A stretch of DNA of 64,000 nt, taken from NCBI RefSeq assembly GCF_036417845.1, contig NC_089981.1, positions 24,262,001-24,326,000 on the forward strand, read 5' to 3'. Below are positions 25,450 to 38,639 of the stretch, in pieces. Source of the DNA: Apteryx mantelli. Its lineage: Eukaryota; Chordata; Aves; Apterygiformes; Apterygidae. The position numbers and the translations under genes were made by a program. Below the pieces are notes generated by a model, which did not search any database, was not told the DNA's origin, and saw nothing but the letters and a program-made list of their open reading frames with translations. Position 1 is the first letter of the stretch; every line of letters begins with the position of its first letter.

Positions 25450-25960
25450 GCACAATAGCGGAGGTGCAAAAGTCCTTTCGGGTGATTAATGCGTCGCGTG
25501 TACAAAGAAGGTCTGTGGTGAATGGAGGCTGGAGCCGGGATTAATTGCATACCTTGAAGTGGAGAGATTTATGTAAGGAAGCAGACTTGGCGGGCTGCCC
25601 CGCGAGGGCTGTGTTTACCTGCCCGAGCCTCCACACCTGTCGTGCCGCGGCAGCGAAATATCGTTTAATAACATTTGAAGGGAGATCTTAATAGCCGCGC
25701 TCGCTGCCCGCCTCGCCCCACCTTGGTGGGTGCCGCGGCAAAGCCCGGCCTCCCTCGCCCGGGCCCTTTGCAGGGCTCTCGCGGGGCGCGTGTCTCGGCC
25801 GTGAGTCACCCCCCGCGTCTGGCCGGGCTGGAGGTACCTGCGCGCCAAAACGCAGCCGCCCGTCGGGGCTGAAAAATAAGGTGCATCGGCAGAGCTCGCT
25901 TTTAAATCCCAAACCATTTCAAATCAACATTAAGTCAAGTAGGGGCATTTAGAGGAAAGA
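25450..25960. promoter_or_regulatory. Candidate conserved regulatory element
   Basis: This stretch has a high density of developmental sites: GATTAAT twice, ACAAAG (TCF/LEF), TGTGGTG (RUNX-like), TTTATG, and TTTAATAAC near 25660. A CpG-rich core lies at 25590-25860. It has no repeats or sustained coding signal. Regulatory role inferred. Confidence 0.4.
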
Positions 25961-26179
25961 GGAGCCCCGTGTCAGCAGAGCAGAGATGGGAATTTAACTC
26001 GTGAAATTATTAGCGGAAAATACAAGGAGAAAGGCTAATGTTGTGGGCCAGCCCCTGAACTGAGGCTAACGGATGCAGCTCCACCAGAACTCATGAGCAA
26101 AGCGAGCCTTCCTCTTGGGAAGTTTAAAACCAGTCTTCCCACACAAATATTTGCATGTATGCAGAAGTGACTGCATGTA

Positions 26180-26560
26180 GATAGATGTGAATGGCACAGT
26201 GCAAAATGCTTATAAAGTCCATTCAAATAAGAGACAAATATTGAGCAAAATCCTGTTCAGAAACACTTTGAGCATGAGGGTGTTTCTTGAAAGCAATTTG
26301 GATATTAATTGGAGTTCGTTGGCTAATTTGCATACTTATCAATGGGCTCCGGGACCAAATAGGGCCCCACAGGCATTGGACGGGAGCACTTGAAGCTTTA
26401 TTCCTTGCAGACAAAGCCTCTTGGCGATGATAAGCAAATGAGCGAGTGCTAAAGGCTGTTGGAGGGCTGTTGGAAGACTGTTGTCCTTGCCTGGAGAGCA
26501 GATTCCCACCACTCCGCGTGTCATTTGTCCTCAACATTTCCCTCCTGTCGGGAGTGCTCT
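26180..26560. promoter_or_regulatory. Candidate conserved non-coding element
   Basis: Repeat-free, AT-leaning sequence carries ATTAATTGG, CTAATTTGCAT (homeodomain plus octamer-like), TATCAAT and GATAAGCAAAT. The texture is that of deeply conserved developmental enhancers. There is no coding frame with family resemblance. Confidence 0.4.
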
Positions 26561-27035
26561 GGAGCTTGACTTGAGTTTGGCATCTGCTCCCAAACTTGGG
26601 ATGAAACGAAGGCAGATCGTAGGTAGCCTGGATGTAAGGAGGGGCTTGGCCCTGCCTCTGAGGGATGCTATAACAACTGCAGGGTTTTTTAAGGACTATA
26701 TTTCATCGTGGGTCTGTACAGTACCTTGCACAGCCAGGGGCTCCTGACTGTACCCTAACGCATACAATAACGGGGAGAGATCTGTCCCCTGCGGTAACTG
26801 CCCCAAGGATTCGCACTTTCTCTTCTCAGGATTAATCATGTCCTGTACGAGGCAGATGAACTGACCCCCTTTGGCACTGCAGTTTCCAGCCAGCCAAACT
26901 GTGCCATAGCTGGCTCTCTTCCACATTATCTAAGGAAAACATTGAGGGTTTTCTAACCCTGCAGAACTTCAAAGGGGCAATTGAGATCTCTCCATTTCAA
27001 TATGAAAAGACCAGGAGACCTGTTCTCCAGGCCCA

Positions 27036-27052
27036 CCCCCCCCCCCCCCCCC
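27036..27052. repeat. Homopolymer C17
   Basis: Seventeen uninterrupted C directly beside the candidate element at 27.05-27.24 kb. Confidence 0.95.
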
Positions 27053-27054
27053 GT

Positions 27055-27240
27055 ATGCATCCTGCCTTATTTCATGTGATAATCGCAGCACGGGGCTTAA
27101 AGGGGGAGCAGGGGCAAGGCTGCCAAAGGTTAATCGCAAACTGCCTGCCGCATTCATCACAGCAATGGCTGATTGATGGGCACCATTAATCACTGCCCGG
27201 AGAGGCTAGAGGTAATCAGGAGCGCCGGGGGAATGGAGAG
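27055..27240. promoter_or_regulatory. Candidate PBX/HOX-type element
   Basis: TGATTGATGG at 27170-27179 is a textbook PBX-HOX composite site. Nearby are GGTTAATCGC, ATTAATCAC and GGTAATCAG (OTX/PITX- or HOX-like), plus GATAATCGC. The cluster sits within about 180 bases next to a C17 run. Confidence 0.4.
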
Positions 27241-28470
27241 AAGGTGCCAGGACGGGAGCCGGTGCCCGGTGGGCAGGGACGCAGAGCCAGCATGGGCTGG
27301 GAGCTGCGGGGCTGCCATATCCGCTCTCCGCTGGAGGCTCCAGGAGCCCAAGGAGAGTATCCATCATAGGGCTTTTCCAAAGGTAGACCTCCTGCAATGT
27401 GAACGGCAGACGCTTGGTCAGAACGGAGCAGGTCTCTCTTCCCGTTTGCCGTTCCCTGTGGCTTTCAGAGGACAATCTGAATTTGGGATTACAGCAGGAG
27501 GAGGAGCCGGGGTGGGGCAGGGGGTGGCCTTGTCTCACAGTTTTAAGGCAATTCATTGAGTTTCTGTCTTTTTAATGGACTGAAATCCTGTGGAGGTTTT
27601 TGCAGGAGCAATGCAGGCAGTGAAAGCCACCCAAGGGAGGTCGGGTGATGTGCTCATGTGGGCTAGTGACTCCATTTAGAGACTGGATACCAGCATGGGC
27701 ATTTTCTATCATTCCTGACAATTTAACACACTTCTTCTATTCTTGTCCTAGACGATCTTCAGATTTCTGGGCACACAGGGGTTCTGCCTGCAGTAACTAT
27801 ATTTGCATCATCCTTAACTAGCTGTGGTGGTTTGCTTGTCCCCTTGCAATTCCTTCTAACATGGGCTGAAGAACACAGCTCGTGTTACTAAGTTATCTGG
27901 TGGGGCTGTCACTTACATCAATGGGTGAGCTGGGTGCAGTATCACATCAAATGAAATCGAATTTGAATCCTGCATCACTGCCAGGACACGAAAAACATAT
28001 TGCCCAGCTTTTGCTGAATGCATGTTGTGGCACTGAAAGATGCAGGCTCGACAGCCGGAGGAATGGGGTTGGAGGTTTTTCGTTCTGATCTGTTTTGTGG
28101 ATCGGGAACGGCAACCACTAGCAACAAGGCAGGGTCACTTTCTGATCCTGCCTCAGATGTGTTACTATGGGCTTGATCCAGAAGCCACCAAAAGCTCTAC
28201 CAACCCGGACTTTAGTGGACAATGGACTGAATAAGTGTTATTTCAGAGGTGATCCCTTGGAGGGGGAGAAGCATTTCAGCCTCCACGAGCACTCAGCTAC
28301 ATCGGGCAGGAGGCAACTCACCTATCTGTGACCACCTAAAATGGGTTAGAACTGATGCATCTACTCGCCTAGGATCCTCCTACAGTCGTCAGAAAAGACC
28401 AGTATTACCCAGTTGCTGTTTACTTTGAAACCGAGTTTCTGTAACATCCACCGATGGGGAAGAACTCATT
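27241..28470. other. Intergenic, no gene seen
   Basis: No feature beyond ordinary sequence. Confidence 0.6.
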
Positions 28471-28479
28471 AGAAAATGC

Positions 28480-28790
28480 GTTTTGCTTTAAATTTTCAAT
28501 ATTTTTTCGGTAGTGAAGGCTATCGGGCTTGTGGACATGGTAGGTTTTATTCAGAATAGCCACCTCTGATTCCTCTGTGGACTCTCTAATTCAAGAATTA
28601 TTCTGAATTGACTTAATCTATGTCAGTTATCTCCTCCCCGGATGAATTGTTCCTTTCTTTTTGCTCCTGTCCAGAAATGGATTTAATTCTTTCACAATAA
28701 GGAACTTTCAGCATGAGGGTTTTCACCCCGAGAGTTAATCATCAATAGCTACCTTACTTTAAGTCCCTGTTTTAATCTGAATTACATTCC
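28480..28790. promoter_or_regulatory. Candidate conserved non-coding element
   Basis: AT-leaning, repeat-free sequence with an imperfect dyad (AATTCAAGAATTATTCTGAATT region near 28590-28611), TTAATC repeats and GAATTG words. Enhancer-like texture only. Confidence 0.3.
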
Positions 28791-28799
28791 CCGTGTGAC

Positions 28800-31350
28800 C
28801 AGCATTAAAAAAAGAGCATAAGAGATGTAGGTCTGCCTCACATCAAATACTTGAGGGAGCCGGAGCTAATGGGAGAGGAGCGACGCGAAGCCCCAGCTGG
28901 ACCCTGTGCATCCTCTTGCTCCTGCTCAGAGCTGCCCCATCTTGCCAGGGCGGGCTGCCGGGGTGAACCAAAATCTTTTATCATCACCGCCTGGCTTTTA
29001 CTTCTGGATATTATTCCCGCCTTGCGAAATCTGAGCGCTGGACTGAATCAACAGGGATGAGGGCGGGCTGGGCATCTCGGAGCAGGCGGCTTCTTTTTAA
29101 AAAAAGGAAGGCACGGTCCTTGGACTGGAAACATCTTTAAGTAAGGGTTGTTTTGCCATCCCGGGTGCATGTTTCAACGGCAACATTATTGTAAAACAGC
29201 TTTGTGTTTACTTTGTGTACAGAAAAGATAAAATCAGCATTTATATGCAAACATGAACCAACAAGGAATTTCAAAATCCTGCCATTTCAGTCTGCTGAGA
29301 AGGAGAGCCAGGGTTATTGTGTAACCAGAAACATCTGAAAGTAGGGGATTTTCTGGGTCTAAATTCAATTTAGATTACAAGCACCTAATTTAGGATCTGA
29401 CTGTATAACCCTTGGGCAGCCAAAATAAGATTTGAAACACACCGAGACAAGGACTTTGGCATGGAGACTTCTTCTCCAGCTTGGACAACCTGGGGCACCA
29501 TGTGGACCTGAGCCCTCCATTTACAAATAACGAAAGAAAGGAGAGATCCCTGAAGAGAAAGGAGCCAGACGCTTGGCCAGGGCAGCTCTGAAGTACCACC
29601 GAGCCCCAGCTGAGGAGCTGGCCAGGGAAGTGCATTCAGGCACTGACCTCGCTCCCCATCTTCCGAAGCCGTGAGCACGCACAGCTGCCGGAGAAGTCAA
29701 CAGAAGCGCAGCCGTTTGAATGTCAAGGCCCGAAAGCACAGAATCTGCAGAATAAGGGCTTTTCCTCGGCTTTGCTGTTTGAAGCGCCGTATCGGGCCTG
29801 CACGTGTTTAGGATTGGTCAGGGACACATGCCGGGCTGGAGGAGGCAGAGGCAACGCTGGGTCCAAAGCAGAGAGATGTCTCCTGGCAGAAGAGATAACT
29901 TGCGGGGCCTTGGTTTAAAGGTGATGAGGACCTTTCCAACCAGTCCTTGTCGGTTTTTAAGCATACTCAGACTGTCAGGCCTGGGTTTTCTTATGAAGGA
30001 ATGGAAAACTTTGTGATGGACAGCGGAGGAATATTTACACTGGTTGCAGGGAGCAGCGATTTTATGGTTGTGGCATAAGCTCAGACACTCAGAGCTGTGT
30101 CTTCCTTGCGTTTTTAAAGGTACCTGTTGCATTGGTTTGCATTTTTCCAGCACCCCTCTTAGTCCCACCACACATCTTCCCCCTGCTTGCAGTCCTATAC
30201 CCCGCAATGAACAGTGTAAGATCTGCTTCTCGGCTGCACAAACTGAACAATACGCAGCTGCGAGATTATTCCAAGCATGCTTACAGTTTTCTGAAAGAAA
30301 ATACCTACCATAAAAACGTCAGGGTGCAGGTGTTATCCGTCTCCTGGAGGCCTTGATGTTTGTTAAGCACCCTGGAGAAAAAGACTTAATCCATTTAAAG
30401 CAGAGCCTCAGCTCTATATACGAATTCGGTCTTATCAGAAGTGAGTTTGGCCCTGTCTCTACTGATAAGGCCAATGTGCCTCTTACTCCTCCAGTGTAGG
30501 CACACAAAACCCAATTCAGCACTTCTAAATATCAGGACTGGCTTTAAAAATCATATACCACGAAAGCCCAGCACGACAAATGCTCAAACCCTGTTTGAGG
30601 AGAAAAGTAACCCGGTGGGAAACCGCCGCAAGCAAGGTGACCTTCCTTGCAGCGAGGAGCAGGGAGACGCCTGCAAGCACAGCGGGGCAACCTGAAGGCA
30701 TCTTCAATCCAATTGGCAAATGTGGTTTTTTCCCCAGCAAATGCTCCCAGGTGCCAGCTGTGGCTGGATATTTGCTCTTGGCTGGTCCTGGGGCCAAATC
30801 TGCCAAATCTCTCCATCTGGCTCCCTGCAGGGCACAGGGCACTTTCTTCCCTTATTTTCCATTTTCTTTCCTTCTGCCCTATCCCCCAGCCCATTTCTTC
30901 CATTTATTTTTCCCATTGTAAAAACACTGTGAAAGCAAGTGGGCTGATGTAAGATGTGAAATAAGTTTAAAGGCGTGGTGAGGAGGAGATAGGCAGCAGT
31001 GGAGAAAAGTGGGTCCTGGGGGCAAGGGGAGCCTGTGCAGAGACCCCCTCTGTCCACATTTCTAGCCCCTCTAAAAGGAACGAGGCCCAAAGTCCTAATG
31101 CCTCAAGTCCAAGCAGGACAAGAGCAAACAAAAACAAAATACCAATAATGTTATTTCTTCCAAACTGATGATTTTCAGCTTGCAGCTTGACTTTTTTCAA
31201 TACAAACTTCCTAGCACTTTCAAGGCAGATCCCAGGGTCTTCTGGTAGCTCACAGGTTGTTGCAGCACTTGTGGTGCCTTAATTTAGGTTCTTCCCCGTT
31301 GCTCATGTCAAACAACTTTGTGCCCATTTTTACTTACAGTTAGTTCCCTG
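28800..31350. other. Intergenic, no gene seen
   Basis: Mixed composition without an exon candidate or a recognised repeat. Confidence 0.6.
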
Positions 31351-31359
31351 CAAGCAGCG

Positions 31360-31700
31360 TGCTTTTGCACGCGTTGGGGACTAGGTGTTCCCCATCTGCA
31401 CGGGCCTGGCAGGCACCTGGTGGTCCAAGGGGCCGCGGCAAGTAATTCCTGACCGACGGGCCGGTCCCTCGGCCGGGCAGCTTCAAAACTAGAGAGACTA
31501 GCTGTCCGGCGCCGACCAGCCTTGGGTCGGAGAAGCAGAACGGTGACTTACAGCCCTTCGCTCCGCACACGGCGCTGGGTGTTGTGGAACAAGGTCCGAG
31601 CCCCATGCCTTAACGGAGCAATCGTAGGAGAGAACCGCAGTGATTCGTTTCCGAATGCCCCATCGGCTGGACCGGTCCCTCCATCCGCACCAAGCCATCC
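31360..31700. other. CpG-rich patch
   Basis: A short CpG-enriched interval; a second small one lies at about 32300-32420. No coding support. Confidence 0.35.
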
Positions 31701-32429
31701 CGCAGAGCAACGCCTGGGCTTGAGGGAAACTGGGGTCCGGCTGGGAGCCGCCACCTGGCGCAGAGCAGGTCTGGGGCCTCTTTGCAACCGTTTCAAGGAG
31801 GCAGGGAAAGCACGGCTTGGGGGTGAGGAGGTGAAAAAGAGATGCTTCAAGATTTCCAGCAAGCCGAAATTTTAAAACAATTTGGCCCAAAGCGGAGGCT
31901 TTGCTTCGGCAAATGTTCTGCTTTCCATTTCCACCAAGCAGTACTTTGGAGTGTTTGAAATAAAATGTGAAACGCTTTGGAATTACAAGCCATTCCATGC
32001 CAAAAAAATACAGAAAAGCAAATGGATCATTTGGAAACCAAAACTCTGCGCTTACAAAATACTTCTTATTCTCTGCCTCTGCACTGCTACCAAAAAGAAA
32101 CTACATGAAAAAAAATCTCTATTCAGATAGTAAGTTATCAGGGGAAGGAAAGCAAGAGCAAATTCCCTTCTTCATTTATTTTCAATAAATAACTTAATCA
32201 GCACTGGTAAGCTAAAAGCTTCTGTAACGCTCAGCTCAGAACGTAGTTTTAAGTTTATTACTTGTTCAGTTATATACTAATGAGTAAGGCTTGAAGAGGC
32301 TTTCCCTTCGTGCCCCGCCACCGCCACGCGCTCCCTCCCTGGCCGTGCCGTCCCCGCGTCCCGGCGCTGCAGCCCCGTGGGACCCCAGCGCTGCCGTGGG
32401 CGGCAGAGGTGGACCCTGGGCTTGCTTCT

Positions 32430-35400
32430 TCCTTGCTTCCTTGCTGTTTTCACCAGCAATCAGCACTGGCTGGAAGGTATCACGTCTGGTGGTTGGGGAG
32501 CTGGGCCCTGCCTGACGGGGAGGTAAAAATAGATGGAATCACTCCTTCCCCTGATTTGTGAGTTTAAATCCGCCTAAAGCGTGGTTGCCCCTCCGTGTTG
32601 CACACTTTGCTCCGGTGCCAGACATCTCCCAGCAGAGAGCAGCCGGAGCAATCGGCCACGCACACACGTGCCTCGCCGGGGGAAGCAGCTGCTGCCAATT
32701 ACTGCAATTAGCTGTCCTTATATTTAAGCAAGCCCTCCCTGCACCCAGGCTGGTGTCAGGAGGCTGGAAAGAAACATTTGCCCTTGTGATGCTGGTAAGA
32801 GGAAGACTGTATGCACTATTTCTTCTTAAAACATTTTTATTTACCTGATGGGTTTCACGTGTTCTTTTCATACATAACTTTGCTAAAGGGGATCTAACTC
32901 CTTTGTAAAATCTTCAAGGAATTCAGTTTATGAAACTGGGAAACGGAGAGAAAGGGAAAATGCGTTGCAGTATTACAACACTTCTTCCTAGTACTTGATA
33001 TCCTGACAAAATCCATCTCTTAAAAAGAACTTGAAGTGTTTTGCTCTAAAGAAAGATATTTGCTGTGTTATAAAAGTGTCAACATCTCACTTACAAATTG
33101 GTCATTTTTTTGGCAGTGACTTTAACAGAAAATTCCCCTTGGGGCTGTAAATGCCTCTCTGTTGGTTTTTCTTCCCCTTTAAAAAAGAAAAGAAAAAAAC
33201 AAACAACTTAAAAAAGCCAGCCCCATTTACTGTGTCTGGTGCTTGGATAACTATTGCAGTGTAGTTCTGAAGCGGTGGGGCTGAGGCCAGGAGATGAAAG
33301 GAGACCAAGAGGCAAGTGAAGTGAGATGGTTGCTTGCAGGCCAGGGCTTTGCTGCGATTAAAGCACTACCTCTGGTCCTGATAGCAAAGCAGCTGTGTAT
33401 CAGAGGTTTCTTCTCTTCTGCTACTTATGCTTGTGATATCTATGTATGAGCAGAAGTGTTTATAGGATTGAGGTCAATGTTATTTCCTTTCCTGCTGCCT
33501 GCATGCCATGCTACATGAAGAAAGACATGACCAAAGTCACTAGGTTAGCCTACTGCTGCAGGTCATTTCTCTGTGGCTACAGCTCTGATTTAATGCACCT
33601 GACATTGCTGGCCAGCTTCTCTGGCATTTGCTTCTCCTTCTGGTTTCCATGTTCCTCCTTCTCCCTCATGGAGCAAGCCTCATATCTAGGGCAGATATTA
33701 AATGTCTGTCTTGGGTTTTCTGAAATCTACCTTTTGCTTGCTTGATGTCTACTATGAGGAAATAATGCCTGGAAAGAATCATATAATAAAAGACTGTTTG
33801 AGTGTACAGCCTCTCCATGTCCACAGACTTGGTCACAGGAGCAGCAACTTGCTTCTCCAAAAAGCAACCTTCAGAGCCCTACCTGAGGTGCCCTGTGGCG
33901 AGGTCCAGTGAATACCCCTGGAAGTACCCCATGGAGCTCCTCTGATACCAGGAGGTGGATAACACATGAAGTTCAAAAGGAGCCATGGATCTGTGGTGTT
34001 CAGAGATTTTTTTTTTTTTTCCAATTCATCTGATAGGGTTGCCTTTTCTGTAAGGGTGTAGCATTAGCTTGTGGCTATAGCTGATGCTGCTTTAATATTG
34101 TTAATCCTACTACTCCCAGACATGCTCTCTGCTGAAGGTGTTGCTGAAAGCAGTGCAGGGTGTGTGCTCGAAGCCGAGCCAGCTCTGCTTGCCGTTGAGT
34201 GTCCGAGGGGCTGCCTTGCTGTTAACAAACCCCACTCCCAGGCTCCTGGCTTAATTCCAATCCTGGTAAGAAATGACTGAAAATTGTTACTGTTAGCTGG
34301 CTGTTCTGCGAGCTGCATGTGAGGAGTGAAATGGCCTTGGGACTAGTTGTGGCATACAGGCGTCTGCCCGCAAACTGTTGTCAGTGCAAAGCCTGGGTGT
34401 ACAGACCGAAGGCTGAGGAGATGAGTATTTTCCCAGAGGGCAGGCAAAGCGAGCTGATATGTGGCAGCTTGCCTGGCTGCTTGCTGTGCTCTGCTTGCTC
34501 TGTAACCAGATCTTCCAGAGGTGCTCATGTAAAAGCAAGTTTTTATAAATTGCAGCCAGTAGTTGGCCATTCTCTACGGGAGAGTCTGTGGTAAACCTGG
34601 TATTTGCAGCAATATCATGAGGTGTGAGGGAGTACTGCAAGCCCGCTTCCCGTGGGCACTTGCCCTAGAGTGTATTGAACGAGCAGTGCTCAACCCAAAG
34701 CTGTCACCAAGCCACTGGGGCTGGGTGCTCCATGTGAACAAGCTGCTTGGCTGGGAAGCACCATCTCCATCTGCGTGGGGAAACTGCAGGGGCTCCAATG
34801 TGCTGCCGCCTTAGTGCTGCATATGATCCACAAGTCTTGTAGCAGCCTATGTTGCCCTTGATTACAAAGCTACTCATTTTAATTTTGCACAAGTGAGTAA
34901 GACTCTTGGAAAGAGGGTGGTTGTGAAGCCCAACCTCAGGCTGCCTGTGAGGTGCAAGAGCATCACTCAAAACTCTACAATGCTGTAATGCACAGGCAGT
35001 TGTGGGGACCTACTTTAACATGTGCTAGACTTGATTTGCTTTGGGTAACAAGAAAGAAGCTTCAGGCTGAGCAACTCAAAATGTCGAAGAAAAAGAACCT
35101 GGTTGGGAACAAGTGTGCTTTCAGCCCAGCTAGTCCTGACAGTCTTGCAATTTGTTTTTGCTTCATTAGAAATGTCCATGACGCCTGAAGAGCTGGACAG
35201 GAAAATGGGAACCTTGAACAGCTTTGGTGGTATGTGAGAGGAGCTGGAGGCAGATTAGGAAGCAATGCATAAACAGTAAAGAGCACGCTGAGAGGAATAA
35301 CAGCGTAACAAGTGAAAACAGTAGGCTACAGAACCGAGCGGTTGGAGAGCCTGTTAGCAAATTGTTCAGTTTGGTTTCCTCCCCATATTTGTACGGGGGT

Positions 35401-38400
35401 GACTGTTGGTGGATGCAAATATCTGTGGCTTACAGCAGTGTATGTTTTGTAGCCGCATATCGATGAGCCTCCCAGCTCCCCGACCTGCTGCCACTCAGCG
35501 CCCTGCTTAATTCCCAGAAATCCTCAGCACTTTCTGCCTGAATCTGACTGTCCTGCCTGTACTTCAGCCCTGTACCTTAGGGCTGTCTTCCTAACTCCCT
35601 GGAGAGTTGAACTTTCCACTGTAGGCATTGAATTTCTATTTATACATCCGAAGAGAAGTGACCTGCTCATCAGATGTTCCCTGTTCCTGCACAAGTGTTT
35701 TGGGTGGCTTTTCAGATAGGCACCCAGGCTTCCCAAAAGCCCCTAGCCCCAGCCCTCTGTTAAATGCAGCCAATGTGGACACCAAATTTCCCACTGCTGC
35801 TTGGAGGTGGCTCCTCCAGGCTGGTGAGGCTGGTCTGGCCAAGGTGGACCTTGTGTTGCTTTTGCTGCTCAGAGGTGACCTCAATGGTCAGAGGACTCAT
35901 CTCTGAGGCTTTGCTCTGGCACTCTTCTCTCCTGTGTACAGAGCAGAGGCCCAGGGGTGAGCCTGTAGGACCAGAAGTCTTTTGGGGCAGTTCTCAGCTG
36001 GCTGCAGCTGGAGCAGAACAAGGGCTGGCAGGGCCAACCAAAGGTGCCTGCTGCCCCTGTGACCATTGCAAGACCAATCTTGATCTCTCTCCTGTGAAGT
36101 CAGCTGAAACACTTGATGAAGTGTTTTCTAGATGCACGTACAGTGTCTGAATTGATAAGCTACAGATAATAAAAACTGAGGCTAAATAGCTTTTGCTCCT
36201 CTTAGTGCCACAAGTTGGATTCAAGGACTTAAATGTACCATTAGGCATACTTTTATGCTGGCTGGTGAAGTGAAAGGATGGAAGTGATATAACCAGGTTA
36301 ACATGCAAATTTCTAACTGAAGCTTTAATACTCCTAAAATTATTAATAGAAGGGTTTTTCTTAAAAAGCTAATGCTCTCCATAATGCTTTTGAAACAGGG
36401 CAGAATGATTCAATACTCATCTTTCTGGAGTAGCCTTTCAGCAGCTTTGATCTGGGAATCTGTTAGTGACTTGTAGTCACCACGGCTGGGCAAAGAAGTC
36501 TTTCTGTCCATCTCTCCTTTCTAAAACAGCAATAGGTCCTTCTCTTCCCCCTGCTCACCCCACCCCCAAAGCACTGAGAAGTCTCATGACCACCTTGGTT
36601 TTCCCCCAAGTAAACTGTATTTGGACATTACCAGGGCAACCAGAACATACAGTGGCCTGCCTTAACTTCAAAACATAAAATATTTACTTTTTGCTTATTC
36701 AATATTCCTAGCAAGATTTTCATTATTTGAGACACGTGATACAGGTCTTGATGTTTTAGTTGCAGCTTCTTCATCACCCATATTTGTTTATTACTGAAGC
36801 ACTAGCTGACAGCATTAAGGTAGTTTGGGATGCTCTGAGCTCTGGTTATCTTTCTCCTTATTAATGTTCCTTAAGTGAAAACTATTCACAGCTAACTTCT
36901 TGCTTGTATTGTTACAGTTGGTGCTGCTTTGACATCACTGCAACAGTATTTTGGGTGATTCAGTGGAGCTAGTAATAATGTTGGGAGTGGTTTGACTTAA
37001 TATTTCCAAAGGCAATATTTGGCTCAAAAATGATCAATCTTCCTAAGGAAGAAAAAAAATACCCTGTTAAGCAGTAGTAAAATTCTCTACACAAATGACC
37101 CCTGGCTTCTGCCACAACGGGACACTTGTGAAGATAAATGCAACAGTCTTCCTCTCTAAATCACTTGGAAGAGATGGTATGCAATTGTTCCAGGTTGAGA
37201 ATAAGTACGTGGAAATCTGTTGGTTTATGCTGGACTGAAGTTTTGGAGGTGCTTGGAGAGTGATGCTCCTAACCCTGCAGCAGGTACTGTCATCCCCCAC
37301 CCCACCAGCCCTCTTTGCAGCTCCTGAGTGTACCAGATTATTTAACTTGCGGATCAGCTTGCAGCTTCCACTTGTACCTCTGCTGCTGTGGCTCTTTTAA
37401 AGCAATACAGGGCAAAACCTTTGAGTGCTTTATTAAGCACTGACACTTCGATTCCTGGGGTCCTCCAAAAGGACTGTTACTAGAGCTAACTTTAATTAAG
37501 GTATGGACTCGAAGCACAATAACCATTCCCCAGCAATAGCTCTCCCCTTGTAGGGTTTGCAGGCTCCTAAACACCACCTTGTCATTAGAGCTTCTGCTTT
37601 CCCAGGGGGCTTCAGCTTTTTCAAATGGAATCATACAGATGGAATTTTTTTTAATAGAGCTGAGTTCTAAAGCACCCACTGTAATTCCAAATTTGGGACT
37701 ACTGAGTGTGACCATGCCACTCAAACTATAAAGCAGGGGAGGAACTTTACCTTCCAATTATTTAAGAAGCGGAGAGGTTATACATGGAGTCCCTGCAAAG
37801 TAGGTCAATTTTAATAAGCCATTCTGTTTTGTTTGCTCAGCATATTCCACAGGCCAGCCCATTTTGCTCCACTCAACTAATAAAATTAACTAGAGCTATG
37901 TAAGGTAAGTAACAAACTCTCAGTTTTCCCTGCCATCATAACTGTATTTCAGTTCATAGCAATCTTCCTTTCCTCTGGCACACCTCCACTGATGCAGGCC
38001 TTCAGCATGGGCCCAGGAGTAATAGATAGAGATCAGGAGTCTGACAACTGTTTTTAAGTAATTCTAGAGGCAGTGAGAAAACATGATACTAATGAATTGC
38101 ATCTGGCTGCATGCACATGCAGTTAAAGGGGGCTTTAAGTTAGCAACTGCTATTGCTTTTTGAATAACCAGTTTTCAGAAATGTAATTTCTCTGAATAAA
38201 GGCACCCCAACCTAATCCCCAGGAGCAGTCAACAGGACAAACCTCAAATACCCCTTCTCCCTCCTTGCCTTTTTTGACAGGGCTGTACAGCTTGCAGCAT
38301 CTTCTGCATCCTGCAGAAGCAGGACACTGGCTGGAGGGAGGTTTTGGTGTTGGACCCACCTTGTTTCTCCTGCACACACCTGCTTTTCCCTGAGCCTTGT

Positions 38401-38630
38401 CTCTGCAGTGCTTGCGGCCAGCTGAATCGGAAATTTGAATGGAAAAAGAGCAAGCCTTGGGTGGTTATGCCTTACTGCTCCTTATTCCCTTCTGCACAGG
38501 AAGCCTGGTCCAACAGACCTGTCTTTCTGCTGTATCATGCATTATTTTCACTTCACGCACATGCCCCATGCGCTGACACTGCCTCAGGCAGGAGTTACCT
38601 TTGGTACTTCTGGTGAATATATGCACCTTA
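32430..38630. other. Intergenic, 3' flank of ASCL2
   Basis: CpG-poor sequence with T- and A-rich tracts (for example at 34007-34020). A 139-codon minus-strand frame at 37338-37757 has no recognisable motif and no splice context, so I do not call it a gene. Confidence 0.6.
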
Positions 38631-38639
38631 CAGTCCAGA

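Noticed and set aside
37338-37757. 139-codon minus-strand frame as a novel gene
   Set aside because: Less compositional than most, but no domain, no splice context and no strong start; left as unresolved non-coding.
1-38630. TH (tyrosine hydroxylase) exons expected by synteny
   Set aside because: I looked for the hydroxylase catalytic words and the typical N-terminus and saw none; TH probably lies left of the window.
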